DNA from: an uncultured Clostridia bacterium
GTDB lineage: Bacteria > Bacillota > Clostridia > Oscillospirales > Acutalibacteraceae
Assembly (NCBI GenBank): GCA_947585615.1
Contig: CANPXD010000002.1
Span: 1-63,117 of the forward strand
DNA length: 63,117 nucleotides
Direction: 5' to 3'
Part shown: piece after piece, positions 7,437 to 15,598 of the stretch
Position numbering within the stretch: the stretch's first letter is position 1
Layout: each line of letters begins with the position of its first letter
Notes under the pieces: generated by a model
Seen by the model: the letters and a program-made list of their open reading frames with translations, nothing else
What the model was told of the DNA's origin: nothing
Databases searched by the model: none
Program-made: the position numbers and the translations under genes

Positions 7437-9623
7437 TTCCATCTGTTTTCCGAGGAAAGCCGCTGCCACCTGAACAAGCTTTATATCGGTTTCGGTCGGT
7501 AAATTGTTTGACTCATCCTCAATAAGCGCAATTGCGCCCGAAACATCGCCGCCGTAAACGATCGGATAAACAACGTTTGCCTTGCGGTTGAACCCCTCTA
7601 TTGCGTTTATGGGCGGAACATCGGGCGTTGATATATGGATTGCCCTGTTTTCCATTAGTTCCTCAAGGTTCTTTGTTATACGCCTTTCAAGAATTTCTCG
7701 TTTGCTTATTCCCGAAGCGGCAATAACGTGGTCGTTGTCCATAATGGCAATCGGCAGTCCGCCGCTTTTGTGAAGCACCTCGGCATACTGATTGGCGAAA
7801 TTTGAAAGCTCGCCGATCGGGGAATATTTTTTAAAGATAACCTCGCCTTCGGCATCTGTGAAGATTTCAAGCGGGTCACCGCTACTGATAACATTGACAT
7901 CAAGAGCCTTGTCCTTCTGGTGTGTCACCTTAAGGACTACTTTGGCATTTGAGTTACTCCTGATGTCCCAATCAAAATTTACAGCTTTATTCATAGGTGT
8001 GAAATCAGGCATAAGCTCCTCGCTTATTGTTCCTGTTTCAAGGAGCATTTGAATATCGCTTTTGAGCTGTATATCAATATGGTCATCATAAATATCTATA
8101 CGGTCAATAATTATTTCAAGGTCATTTTTATCAATCAGTTCTTTATTTAATATATCATTAAAAATATCAATAGCTGTTCGGGCAATACGATTTACCTTGA
8201 TTATTGTGTTTTCTCGTTCGGTTGCAAAGGTTATCTGATTTTCTATACCGGCAATTCTGCTGTGCAAATCGTTAATCAAATACTCATAGCTTTCCTCAAT
8301 TACATCTGCATTGTCAGGATTTTTCTGTATCTCCTTAATTTTCTGTCGCATTGTAACTACAAGCTCGTCCTTTGCATCAAACAGTTGAGTTTGTAATTCG
8401 TTGATTTCGGATTGACCTTTTTTGAGGTTCTTTTTTTCATCCTTAATGCCCTGTTCTAATTTTGCAAGCATTTCTTCGGAGTTCTTCACAACTCTTGCAA
8501 CATAGCTTTTTAAGATGGCAGTGAGCATATCAACTCTTGTATGATGTGACGTGCATCCCTTTAATCCTCTTTTGTGATATGTTCCACAGGTGTAGGCTGC
8601 CGCCATATCCGAACGACTCATTGAAAACATAGGGCTTCCGCAATCTCCGCAGAATAAAAATCCACTGAAAGATGTATCGTATTTTTTAACACCCCTGTAA
8701 TTTGAGCGTGTTCGCTTTTTCATTTGCTCCTGAACCGTTGCGAAGGTCCTGTAATCAATGATAGGTTCGTGATGATTTTCAAACACTATATGACTGTTTT
8801 CGGACAGCTTCACATCAGGGCCGTTAATTTTTGAACGACTATACTTTTTCTGACGGAGCGTGCCAATATAAAAATCATTACCCAGAATTCCTTGAATGGT
8901 GGGAATTGCCCAAACAGGCTTTGCTCTGATTTTGTTAGGTATATTCTGTTCATCTTTGCGCTGCTTTTCAACCATTCTTGGCGTCGGAATATGTTCATCA
9001 GTCAGATAGTTGGCAATTTTTTTATATCCCCATCCTTCAAGATACAATGAGAAAATCTTTTTAACCACCTCCGCAGCTTGCGGTTCAATTTCAAAATAGC
9101 CTAATTTCGTGTTGGTAATTACATAGCCGAAAGGCACGCTGCATATCCAATCACCGCTCTTTTGCTTAACATCAATAACTCGTCTTACCTTTTTTGATGT
9201 ATCTGTTACAGGCATTTCATTCATAAGAAATTTAAACTGAATAAGTGTCCAGTCATCCTGAACAGGATAATCAATACCATCATTTATAGCAATGATTCGA
9301 AGCCCGGAATCCCTTAAATCCTCAAGCTCAACAAGACCTCTGCTGTTCCTACGGGAAAAACGGGATAAATCCTTTACCATTAAAATATCATAAGTGCCGT
9401 TTTTTAGTAATGGACGAAGCCGCATATAATCCTCTCTTTGCTCAAAAGTATAACCGCTTCTGTCTCTGTCGGTATAAAAATCAAGCTGAGCATCAGGAAA
9501 TTCTCTTGATACAAACATCTCAATGCTGCGGCGTTGATTTTCTATTGAGGTATTGTCACGGTCTTCTTCCGTATCAACGGAAATTCGCAAATAACCGGCT
9601 ATCTTTAAAACTTTATTCGTCAT
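7434..9623 (-). CDS. Large serine recombinase fused in frame to the SpoVT C-terminal (GAF) half
   Basis: The 729-residue ORF is chimeric. Residues 1-581 form a large serine recombinase: resolvase domain with YLRIS (catalytic Ser15) and DLSRFSRR (85-92), recombinase domain about 160-300, zinc ribbon cysteines 325, 328, 346 and 357, then a coiled coil about 375-480. At residues 582-583 (GD, at attL) the frame runs into host spoVT: PLEIFTD, GEVIFKKYSPIGEL and the terminal AAAFLGKQME are SpoVT signatures. The enzyme should integrate and excise the element. In the excised circle its tail would instead be the 25 residues now at 22141-22218. AAGGAG precedes the ATG. The fusion is read directly from sequence; its activity is unknown. 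Confidence 0.93.
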   Translation of the reverse strand: MTNKVLKIAGYLRISVDTEEDRDNTSIENQRRSIEMFVSREFPDAQLDFYTDRDRSGYTFEQREDYMRLRPLLKNGTYDILMVKDLSRFSRRNSRGLVELEDLRDSGLRIIAINDGIDYPVQDDWTLIQFKFLMNEMPVTDTSKKVRRVIDVKQKSGDWICSVPFGYVITNTKLGYFEIEPQAAEVVKKIFSLYLEGWGYKKIANYLTDEHIPTPRMVEKQRKDEQNIPNKIRAKPVWAIPTIQGILGNDFYIGTLRQKKYSRSKINGPDVKLSENSHIVFENHHEPIIDYRTFATVQEQMKKRTRSNYRGVKKYDTSFSGFLFCGDCGSPMFSMSRSDMAAAYTCGTYHKRGLKGCTSHHTRVDMLTAILKSYVARVVKNSEEMLAKLEQGIKDEKKNLKKGQSEINELQTQLFDAKDELVVTMRQKIKEIQKNPDNADVIEESYEYLINDLHSRIAGIENQITFATERENTIIKVNRIARTAIDIFNDILNKELIDKNDLEIIIDRIDIYDDHIDIQLKSDIQMLLETGTISEELMPDFTPMNKAVNFDWDIRSNSNAKVVLKVTHQKDKALDVNVISSGDPLEIFTDAEGEVIFKKYSPIGELSNFANQYAEVLHKSGGLPIAIMDNDHVIAASGISKREILERRITKNLEELMENRAIHISTPDVPPINAIEGFNRKANVVYPIVYGGDVSGAIALIEDESNNLPTETDIKLVQVAAAFLGKQME
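7874..7880 (-). other. attL core (recombinase / spoVT-C junction)
   Basis: On the minus strand the sequence GGTGACC encodes the shared Gly-Asp at the junction. Left of it lies host spoVT (PLEIFTD...); right of it lies the recombinase gene. The same site at attR reads GGCGACC (22218-22224), so the core is GGYGACC with the crossover somewhere inside. Confidence 0.8.
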
Positions 9624-9639
9624 AATACTCCTTCTTTTT

Positions 9640-9684
9640 TACAATGTTATATTTCATAAAAATATATTTACTAATAACATTGTA
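9640..9684. promoter_or_regulatory. Inverted repeat in the recombinase leader
   Basis: TACAATGTTAT (9640-9650) and ATAACATTGTA (9674-9684) are perfect inverted arms 17 bases upstream of the recombinase start. The arrangement suits an operator controlling recombinase expression; no cognate regulator is identified. Confidence 0.45.
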
Positions 9685-9755
9685 ACAGGTAAATTTAATA
9701 AATTCAATAGTTTTGTTTGTATTTATTTCGCAGTCTTACATATAATAATCGCAAA

Positions 9756-9829
9756 TGCAATAATTGCACATTTTCACATTGACAATATGCAATTATTGCA
9801 CTATAATCAAATCAGAGGTGCAATTATTA
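9756..9829 (+). promoter_or_regulatory. mntA-hepT promoter with three phased operator copies
   Basis: A strong promoter is visible: TTGACA (9779-9784), 17-base spacer, TATAAT (9802-9807). Palindromes TGCAATAATTGCA (9756-9768) and TGCAATTATTGCA (9788-9800, inside the spacer), plus a half copy TGCAATTATT (9819-9828) running into the start codon, are spaced 31-32 bases centre to centre, about three helical turns. The likely ligand is the HTH domain of the downstream MntA-like protein, giving autorepression. Confidence 0.75.
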
Positions 9830-10299
9830 TGAATCTGAGAGATTTAAGAATTGAAAAAGCATTGACACAAAAGCAGGTTGCAGAGTTAGTCAATATTTCC
9901 CTACGTTCCTATATAACATATGAGAATGATGAAACAAAAATAGGAACTATTAAATATAATTACATTATTGAGAAGCTGAGTCAAATAAATCCTGTTGACG
10001 AGGAACACGGTGTAGTCAGCATTGATTACATCAAAGACAAATGTAATCATGTTTTTGAAAAATATAGCGTTGACTATTGCTATTTATTCGGATCCTACGC
10101 AAAGGGCTCTGCAAATGAAAAAAGCGATGTGGATTTGCTGATTTCTGCGGATATTAAAGGCATAAAGTTTTTTGCCTTAGTAGAGGAACTGCGAATAGCT
10201 TTGCAAAAAAAGGTTGATGCATTAGATATTAATCAACTAAATAATAATCCGGATTTAACAAGAGAAATATTAAAGGACGGAATAAAAATATATGGATAA
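9829..10299 (+). CDS. HTH-MntA fusion: XRE DNA-binding domain plus MNT nucleotidyltransferase antitoxin
   Basis: Starting at the ATG at 9829 (AGAGGTG ribosome site; an upstream in-frame ATG lies in the promoter), the protein has 156 residues. Residues 1-55 are an XRE-type helix-turn-helix (LTQKQVAELVNISLRSYITYE). Residues 65-156 are a minimal nucleotidyltransferase with GS-x10-DxD: Gly88-Ser89, Asp100, Asp102. In HepT/MntA systems MntA AMPylates and neutralises the HEPN toxin. The next gene overlaps by 8 bases and encodes that HEPN partner. The HTH fusion allows operon autoregulation through the TGCAAT palindromes. Confidence 0.88.
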   Translation: MNLRDLRIEKALTQKQVAELVNISLRSYITYENDETKIGTIKYNYIIEKLSQINPVDEEHGVVSIDYIKDKCNHVFEKYSVDYCYLFGSYAKGSANEKSDVDLLISADIKGIKFFALVEELRIALQKKVDALDINQLNNNPDLTREILKDGIKIYG

Positions 10300-10624
10300 T
10301 ATCAAAAATGATAGCTATTATGTAAACAAGATAATTACGGATTTAGAGTTTATCACTGTGCATATGGAAACAGTTAATTTAGAGGAACTGACCAAAAACG
10401 ACATTCTTCTTGATTCTATGCTTTTTCGCATGATTCAGATTTCCGAAAATACAAAATTGTTATCTGAAGAATACAAATCATCAAAGCCACATATTCCATG
10501 GTATGCAATTTCAGGATTAAGAAACAGAATTGTTCATGATTATGGCAGTGTCGATTTAAATGTAATCTATGAAACATTGAAAAATGATATTCCCGAATTA
10601 TTAGAAATGTTAAAAAACGAATAA
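10292..10624 (+). CDS. HepT-like HEPN ribonuclease toxin (DUF86)
   Basis: The 110-residue all-helical protein carries the HEPN RNase motif R-x4-H-x-Y as Arg77, His82, Tyr84 (RNRIVHDY), preceded by the conserved PWYAISGLRN. HepT proteins cleave RNA and are held inactive by AMPylation of the motif tyrosine by MntA. Translation is coupled to the upstream antitoxin by overlap. It probably stabilises the element or acts in phage defence. Confidence 0.88.
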   Translation: MDNIKNDSYYVNKIITDLEFITVHMETVNLEELTKNDILLDSMLFRMIQISENTKLLSEEYKSSKPHIPWYAISGLRNRIVHDYGSVDLNVIYETLKNDIPELLEMLKNE

Positions 10625-10684
10625 TTCATTTGTGTTGACTTTTACATGAGCCAAGGTCAACTTTTTAATATAACATTTGAAAAG

Positions 10685-10850
10685 ATGTCCCCCGCCTCTA
10701 TAGGCGGCGGGGAACACCTTTTTCTTTCAGCGGAAGTTATAATCTCCCGCTGAACGGGCTTAAGCCCTTAACAAATGTTGGTGTTCGGGCATTGCCCTCG
10801 ATTAAAATGCCACCTCAACCAACTGATGTCGATTGAGGCAGCAACTCATA
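10685..10850. other. Structured non-coding stretch, possible RNA or transposon end
   Basis: The region holds consecutive stems: CCCCGCC/GGCGGGG (about 10690-10712), TCAGCGG/CCGCTGA (about 10728-10754), the 12-base palindrome GGGCTTAAGCCC (10758-10769), and GTTGGT/ACCAAC arms (10778-10823) enclosing further pairing. No convincing ORF covers it. The layout resembles IS200/IS605 ends or the 3' end of a TnpB-associated RNA. That is inference only, and a terminator cluster for hepT is the plainer alternative. Confidence 0.35.
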
Positions 10851-10852
10851 AA

Positions 10853-11152
10853 TTATCTTTCCCAGTTACGCTCTTTGCGATTTTTGAGTTTTTTTGCCTG
10901 TGCCATTTCTGCTCTGACCGCATTTCTTGCGAACAACTCTCTGTTGTATTTCAGCAATCTTACGGTATTTTCTATTAAGTCTTCTTCGCCGGATAATAAA
11001 ACAGCCACCTTGTAACCTGCAGCCTTGCATTGCTTATAATACGGCTTAAGGCTTTCTCTGAACTCCGCGTTGTCTCGTTCCTCTTTAGAAAGATAGAGAC
11101 AAACAACCTTTTCTTTTTCCAACACTTCACGAAACAAATCATTTACCTCCAT
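10853..11152 (-). CDS. Small hypothetical protein downstream of relaxase
   Basis: From the ATG at 11152 the protein has 99 residues (an earlier in-frame ATG at 11185 would add 11). The central part LYLSKEERDNAEFRESLKPYYKQCKAAGYKVAVLLSGEEDL looks like an alpha/beta domain that could sense or bind a nucleotide; the C-terminus is strongly basic (AQAKKLKNRKERNWER). It lies directly after mobA and is likely part of the mobilization operon. I do not recognise a named family. Confidence 0.6.
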   Translation of the reverse strand: MEVNDLFREVLEKEKVVCLYLSKEERDNAEFRESLKPYYKQCKAAGYKVAVLLSGEEDLIENTVRLLKYNRELFARNAVRAEMAQAKKLKNRKERNWER

Positions 11153-11191
11153 TTCATATATAGTTTTAACAAAAATTGGTAGCAATATTCG

Positions 11192-12553
11192 TTACCGTTC
11201 CTGATTTCTATTCTGTCTTTGATTTACTTTAATGCCCTCTATTGCCTTTTCCGTTTTGATTAAATCATCAAGATAAGATATTCTTTCAAGTGCAGATTTG
11301 GCAATTTTCATCTCATCTCGCAGTGGAGTTATTTTCTTTGTAAACTCTCTTGCTTTTGCATAAAGCATTTCCTTTTCGCTGCTATTTGCTCTGCGACAGC
11401 GATTATAGATACCTTGCCTTTGAGAAGATAAAATCTTAATCTGCTTTTGTTTTTGATCAATAAATAAAGAAAGCTCCTCAATCGAATGAATGTCATTCTT
11501 TGTTAGGAGCAAATATTCCTTATTTATTTTTTCTGCGTTTTTAACCTCTTGTCCGAGCATGGGTAACAGAGGTTTTGTTTTATCCTGACTGATATTATTT
11601 CCTGTCAGCAGCTTTAATAACTCGCTTATCAAAGCAAAAGTTAATTGAATACCATTCATTTTTTTAAGTTGATTATACTCAATGAGTAACAACTTTAACG
11701 GCTTCTCTTTCGGCTTATAAAATACATATCCTGAATCAAATCCGTTTTTATGATAGTTTTCATCAAGCCGTCGCTTAATCTCATCATCAGGATAGCCAAT
11801 GCTTTTCATTCGTATTGGTCTTTGCCAGCCGGGAGCAATAACAACAAGGTTGCAATTGTTATCTTTTTTCAATTTATAACCCATAGACTTTAGCCGGCGT
11901 TCAAAACTATGCCGGTCTGTTGCTGTTTGCAATGACTCCTCAATATCCTGCTTTAGCATATCTCTGTGAGTCATTTTACCTGACTGATGAAGCCAATAAA
12001 TGTTCTTGTTCTTTGAGTAAAAATCAGCGTTTTTGATAACAGATTTACCATAATCAAGGCATATTGCATCAGAAATTTGCCGTAGCAATTTATGGCCGTT
12101 AATCTTGTTTTCAAACTTTTTACCATCTACAAATGACACTGAATTGACTACAATATGGTTGTGAATATTGTCTGTATTCAAGTGGGTAGTAACTAACACC
12201 TCATACCTACCGCCCCACATTTGATGTGCAGTTTTGATACCGATTTCGTGAGCCTCTTCCGGTGTAACCTCGCCGTATGCAAAGCTTTGATAACCGTGAT
12301 AAGCAACATTACCTCCAAGCTTTCCAAAGCGTTTTTTAGTTGTGATCATTGTTTCATAAGCCCTTGGTGCAGCACAGTTTATACCCGTTACATACATCTT
12401 TTTGTCAGTCTTTTTATCATTTTTGGAATAGTTTATTACTCTTGCCAAATCATCATCAAGATATCTTTTGTCGATTGTTTTATCAGGATTTTCAGCATAA
12501 TCAATAACCTCTTTGAGTGATGATTTTACAGGCCAAAAGCCTGTTGTTGCCAT
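11192..12553 (-). CDS. MobA/VirD2-type relaxase (MOBP)
   Basis: The 453-residue protein has a relaxase domain in the first 200 residues with the three-histidine metal site His124, His131, His133 (HLNTDNIHNHIVVNSVSF) and a nearby candidate catalytic Tyr19. The C-terminal half is helical and basic. Relaxases nick oriT and pilot the strand during conjugative transfer. No coupling protein or secretion genes are present, so transfer would need a helper. It lies 4 bases downstream of mobC. Confidence 0.88.
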   Translation of the reverse strand: MATTGFWPVKSSLKEVIDYAENPDKTIDKRYLDDDLARVINYSKNDKKTDKKMYVTGINCAAPRAYETMITTKKRFGKLGGNVAYHGYQSFAYGEVTPEEAHEIGIKTAHQMWGGRYEVLVTTHLNTDNIHNHIVVNSVSFVDGKKFENKINGHKLLRQISDAICLDYGKSVIKNADFYSKNKNIYWLHQSGKMTHRDMLKQDIEESLQTATDRHSFERRLKSMGYKLKKDNNCNLVVIAPGWQRPIRMKSIGYPDDEIKRRLDENYHKNGFDSGYVFYKPKEKPLKLLLIEYNQLKKMNGIQLTFALISELLKLLTGNNISQDKTKPLLPMLGQEVKNAEKINKEYLLLTKNDIHSIEELSLFIDQKQKQIKILSSQRQGIYNRCRRANSSEKEMLYAKAREFTKKITPLRDEMKIAKSALERISYLDDLIKTEKAIEGIKVNQRQNRNQER

Positions 12554-12557
12554 GAAA

Positions 12558-12845
12558 TCATCTCCTATCCTCCTTTAGAAATTCATCTCTGATATCGTCA
12601 ATAAGTTTTAATAATTCAACTTCTGTTTCGTTATTAATCTTATCATTGCAGAGCGAATACAGCTTATTTATCCGTGACGAAAACTGATAAAAAGCATCAG
12701 GCGGCGTTGCCTTTGGTGTGTATCCTAATGCTAATTTACGCAGATATTCTGAAAGAGAAAGACCGCATTTGTTCGCTTTTTTGCGAATAGAAATGTGTTC
12801 ATTTTGAGTAACTCTAACATAAATACTTTTATCTCTTTTGTTCAT
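12558..12845 (-). CDS. MobC-like relaxosome accessory protein
   Basis: The 95-residue protein begins with a ribbon-helix-helix-like segment (SIYVRVTQNEHISIRKKANKCGLSLSEYLRKLALG), typical of MobC/plasmid mobilization proteins that bind oriT and help the relaxase. It is directly upstream of the relaxase gene and next to the oriT candidate. A GGAACG site precedes the ATG. Confidence 0.8.
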   Translation of the reverse strand: MNKRDKSIYVRVTQNEHISIRKKANKCGLSLSEYLRKLALGYTPKATPPDAFYQFSSRINKLYSLCNDKINNETEVELLKLIDDIRDEFLKEDRR

Positions 12846-12879
12846 AATTTCGTTCCTTTCGATTGGTTGTTAGAGGGTT

Positions 12880-12960
12880 TTAGGGAAAATTTCCCTAAAA
12901 AACGGAGAATGTGCAATACATTCTCCCTGCTTGCTACAGGATGAGACACATCCTGTGAGT
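12880..12960. other. Candidate origin of transfer (oriT)
   Basis: Upstream of mobC are three nested inverted repeats: TTAGGGAAA/TTTCCCTAA (about 12880-12898), GGAGAATGT/ACATTCTCC (12904-12926) and ACAGGATG/CATCCTGT (12936-12943, 12949-12956). The last arm, CATCCTGT, fits the nick consensus YATCCTGY known for RP4-type MOBP relaxases. Position next to mobC-mobA supports the call; nicking is not shown. Confidence 0.5.
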
Positions 12961-13014
12961 ATTTTTAGACATAAAAATAACACCTACTGATTTTTTAATT
13001 CAAATAGGTGTTTA

Positions 13015-13914
13015 CTAAATTATCTTATTGTCTGAAAAGCCATAATCAACATCCGCAAAGTATTCATAAGCCTGACCTATCTTACGAATTCTTTTTTGTA
13101 CGCCACTATGATTTTTGTAGCCGAGCTTGTCAGCAATTTCTTCAAGGGTATATCCTTGCATACGATATTCAAGAATTTTCCTATCCTTCTCGCTTAATGT
13201 TGAAAGAAACTGATCAACTAAAACATCAGATGTCACATCATTCTCAACATCAATGTTTGTATCAATTATATCCCAACTCAAACCGTTATGAGAATTCTCA
13301 TAATCCGCCTGAAATCCCTCGAGCGAAATTTGAGGATGGTTTGTTCTTGTATGATACCACTTGCGATAGAAATCTGTTTTTTGTCGGCTGTTTCTTAAAT
13401 CAAAATCATCAAAAGAGCGGTATTCTTCAACGATTTTTAAAACATCGTACATATTATTGTTTCTCATAGTGACTTTTACTGCCGGTTTAAGGAATTTGAT
13501 AACCTCATCCATTGGCGGATATGGAAAAATTTTATCTGCTAATCGTTCAGCAATAAATTCAATCTCATTAATAACGCCTTGCAGAGTTAATGTTCTGATC
13601 CAATAATATGGTGTGTGAGAAAATGCCCAGGAAGGTTCTGTTTCAGAATAAATTTCTCTGCCGACACTCGGCATCATAATAGGCCATATCAGGTAAGCAT
13701 AAGAGCGCAGAAGAAAATTCATAAAGTCAGGACTTTCAACTAATGCAACAGCCTTATCATCATTAATCAGTGCATTAAATGATCTTGGTATTCGTCTGTA
13801 CTCCTTACCCCACATGGATATTATTTCTCGTGGTAAGAAATAGTATGCCGGAATATAATCAGCATTTTTGAACTCGCTGAATATTCCATTTCTTCTAAAA
13901 AGATTAATTGGCAT
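13015..13914 (-). CDS. Element protein with C-terminal sigma-region-4-like HTH
   Basis: In this 299-residue protein only the C-terminus is recognisable: LSEKDRKILEYRMQGYTLEEIADKLGYKNHSGVQKRI (about 240-285) matches a sigma-70 region 4 or LuxR-like helix-turn-helix. The N-terminal 200 residues are rich in Trp and Tyr and show no clear sigma region 2, so this may be an activator rather than a sigma factor. It probably regulates element genes. Confidence 0.6.
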   Translation of the reverse strand: MPINLFRRNGIFSEFKNADYIPAYYFLPREIISMWGKEYRRIPRSFNALINDDKAVALVESPDFMNFLLRSYAYLIWPIMMPSVGREIYSETEPSWAFSHTPYYWIRTLTLQGVINEIEFIAERLADKIFPYPPMDEVIKFLKPAVKVTMRNNNMYDVLKIVEEYRSFDDFDLRNSRQKTDFYRKWYHTRTNHPQISLEGFQADYENSHNGLSWDIIDTNIDVENDVTSDVLVDQFLSTLSEKDRKILEYRMQGYTLEEIADKLGYKNHSGVQKRIRKIGQAYEYFADVDYGFSDNKII

Positions 13915-14033
13915 TATTTTTCATCTCCTTTCCGAGGTAGTGCCCTCTATTAAATTAACGACATTGATGCATCTAAATTGTTCCTATATTTCCAATAAAA
14001 TTATACCATTTTTCAATTTATTTGCAAAATAAA

Positions 14034-14072
14034 AAATCCGATAATCTGCAACAAGTACAAAATATCGGATTT
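14034..14072 (-). terminator. Hairpin with T-tract on minus strand
   Basis: AAATCCGATA (14034-14043) pairs with TATCGGATTT (14063-14072) over a 19-base loop. On the minus strand it is followed by TTTTATTTTGC. The long loop makes it a weaker terminator; it separates the DUF234 promoter region from the gene ending at 13015. Confidence 0.4.
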
Positions 14073-14104
14073 CGGTAACTTTCAAACAAATATAAATCAT
14101 AAAC

Positions 14105-14191
14105 AAGTAAATCGTAAATCACTAAATGTATTTTAACTATTGACATCAGGAAGTTAGTAGAGTATAATTAAGTAAATCATAAATCACTAAA
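14105..14191 (+). promoter_or_regulatory. Promoter flanked by two 22-bp direct repeats
   Basis: TTGACA (14140-14145), a 17-base spacer and TATAAT (14163-14168) form a near-consensus promoter. A 22-bp repeat (starting AAGTAAATC and ending AAATCACTAAA) occurs at 14105-14126 and, with one mismatch, at 14170-14191, on either side of the promoter 65 bases apart. A partial copy lies after the gene near 15673. The layout suits looping repression by an unknown regulator. Confidence 0.6.
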
Positions 14192-14209
14192 CACAAAAAG
14201 GTGAACAAA

Positions 14210-15598
14210 ATGTTTATAGGACGAAAAAAGGAATTAGGCGAATTAAATAAACTGTATAATTCTGACAAATTTGAATTCACCGTTATATATGGCAGGCGCC
14301 GTGTCGGTAAAACTGCTCTTATTAATGAATTTACTAAAAATAAAGATACTATTTTTTTTACCGGTGTTGAAACCAATGCAAAACAAAATCTTGAAAATTT
14401 TTCAAAAAGCATTTTGGAGTACAATACAGGCAAAATAGTCGATTCAACCTTTTTTTCTTTTCAATCTGCGTTAGAATATGTTTTTGAATTGGCTAAAAGC
14501 AAAAGAATAGTCCTTGTAATTGATGAGTATCCATATGTCGCTCGCGCATCAAAAAGCCTTGCTTCTACACTTCAGCTTTTGATAGATAAGTACAAGGATT
14601 CTTCAAAGCTGTTTTTGATTCTATGCGGCTCTTCTATGTCCTATATGGAAGATAAAGTATTAGCGTATAAAGCACCTCTGTATGGCAGAAGAACAGCTCA
14701 GTTTAAAATACAGCCATTTGACTTTTTTGATATATGTGATTATTTCAAGAATTATACTGCAGAAGAAAAATTAATGGCTTATGGAATTATCGGCGGCACA
14801 CCCCAATATCTTTTGCAAATAAATGATAAAATCTCTATTGAAGATAACATCAAAAACATTTATCTTAATCCGACTTCGGCCATATATGAGGAACCAAATA
14901 ACCTCTTGAAACAGGAAGTCAGAGAGCCTGCCATTTACAATGCAATTATTACTGCTATTGCTGTCGGTGCATCAAAAATGAGTGAGATTTCAAGCAAGGT
15001 AGCAGAAGATACAAGCGTATGTTCAACCTATATTAAAAACCTTATTTCACTCGGCATTGTGAAAAAGGAAACGCCCTATGGCGAAAAATCAAGCCGAAAA
15101 ACAATTTATTCCATTGAAGATAATATGTTTCGTTTTTGGTATCGTTTTGTACCTGAAAACACATCTGTTATTTCCAGAGGTGCAACGGATCTTGCATATA
15201 AACGAATTGAACCTGTGCTTTCAACTTATATGGGCAGTGTGTTTGAAGAAATTTGCAAGCAATATTTGTGGAATCAGCTGCTTGACGGAAAAAGTCCGAT
15301 AAATTTCTCAGACCTCGGCAGATGGTGGGGCACAAACCCCAAAACCAAATCTCAGGAAGAAATTGATATTATGGGTACCGATAAAGACTCTGCTTTATTT
15401 GCCGAATGCAAATGGACAAATGAAAAGGTTGATACAGGAGTATTAGATACGCTTGTAAAACGCAGCGAATTATTCAACTTCAAAGAAAAACATTTTTACC
15501 TGTTTGCCAAAACAGGGTTTACAAAGGGTTGTATTGATAGGGCAAATGATATGGGAAATGTAACGCTTGTTAAATATATGGATATGTTAAAAAGCTAA
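14210..15598 (+). CDS. DUF234-type ATPase with PD-(D/E)xK nuclease-like C-terminus
   Basis: I place the start at ATG 14210, because AGGTGA (14199-14204) is spaced correctly for it and not for the GTG at 14201. The 462-residue protein has an archaeal-type AAA ATPase domain (Walker A GRRRVGKT, residues 28-35), a winged-helix middle and a C-terminal DUF234 domain. The latter ends in a PD-(D/E)xK-like site: Glu384/Asp386 then Glu399-Cys-Lys401 (FAECKW). Such proteins recur in gut anaerobes; a role in DNA targeting or defence is plausible but unproven. Confidence 0.8.
   Translation: MFIGRKKELGELNKLYNSDKFEFTVIYGRRRVGKTALINEFTKNKDTIFFTGVETNAKQNLENFSKSILEYNTGKIVDSTFFSFQSALEYVFELAKSKRIVLVIDEYPYVARASKSLASTLQLLIDKYKDSSKLFLILCGSSMSYMEDKVLAYKAPLYGRRTAQFKIQPFDFFDICDYFKNYTAEEKLMAYGIIGGTPQYLLQINDKISIEDNIKNIYLNPTSAIYEEPNNLLKQEVREPAIYNAIITAIAVGASKMSEISSKVAEDTSVCSTYIKNLISLGIVKKETPYGEKSSRKTIYSIEDNMFRFWYRFVPENTSVISRGATDLAYKRIEPVLSTYMGSVFEEICKQYLWNQLLDGKSPINFSDLGRWWGTNPKTKSQEEIDIMGTDKDSALFAECKWTNEKVDTGVLDTLVKRSELFNFKEKHFYLFAKTGFTKGCIDRANDMGNVTLVKYMDMLKS

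Noticed and set aside
9787-9828. Upstream ATG at 9787 as start of the HTH-MntA gene
   Set aside because: It lies inside the -35/-10 spacer and has no ribosome site; ATG 9829 has AGAGGTG at the right distance.
14105-14191. 22-bp repeats as iterons of a replication origin
   Set aside because: Only two full copies, both flanking a consensus promoter, and no replication initiator gene nearby.
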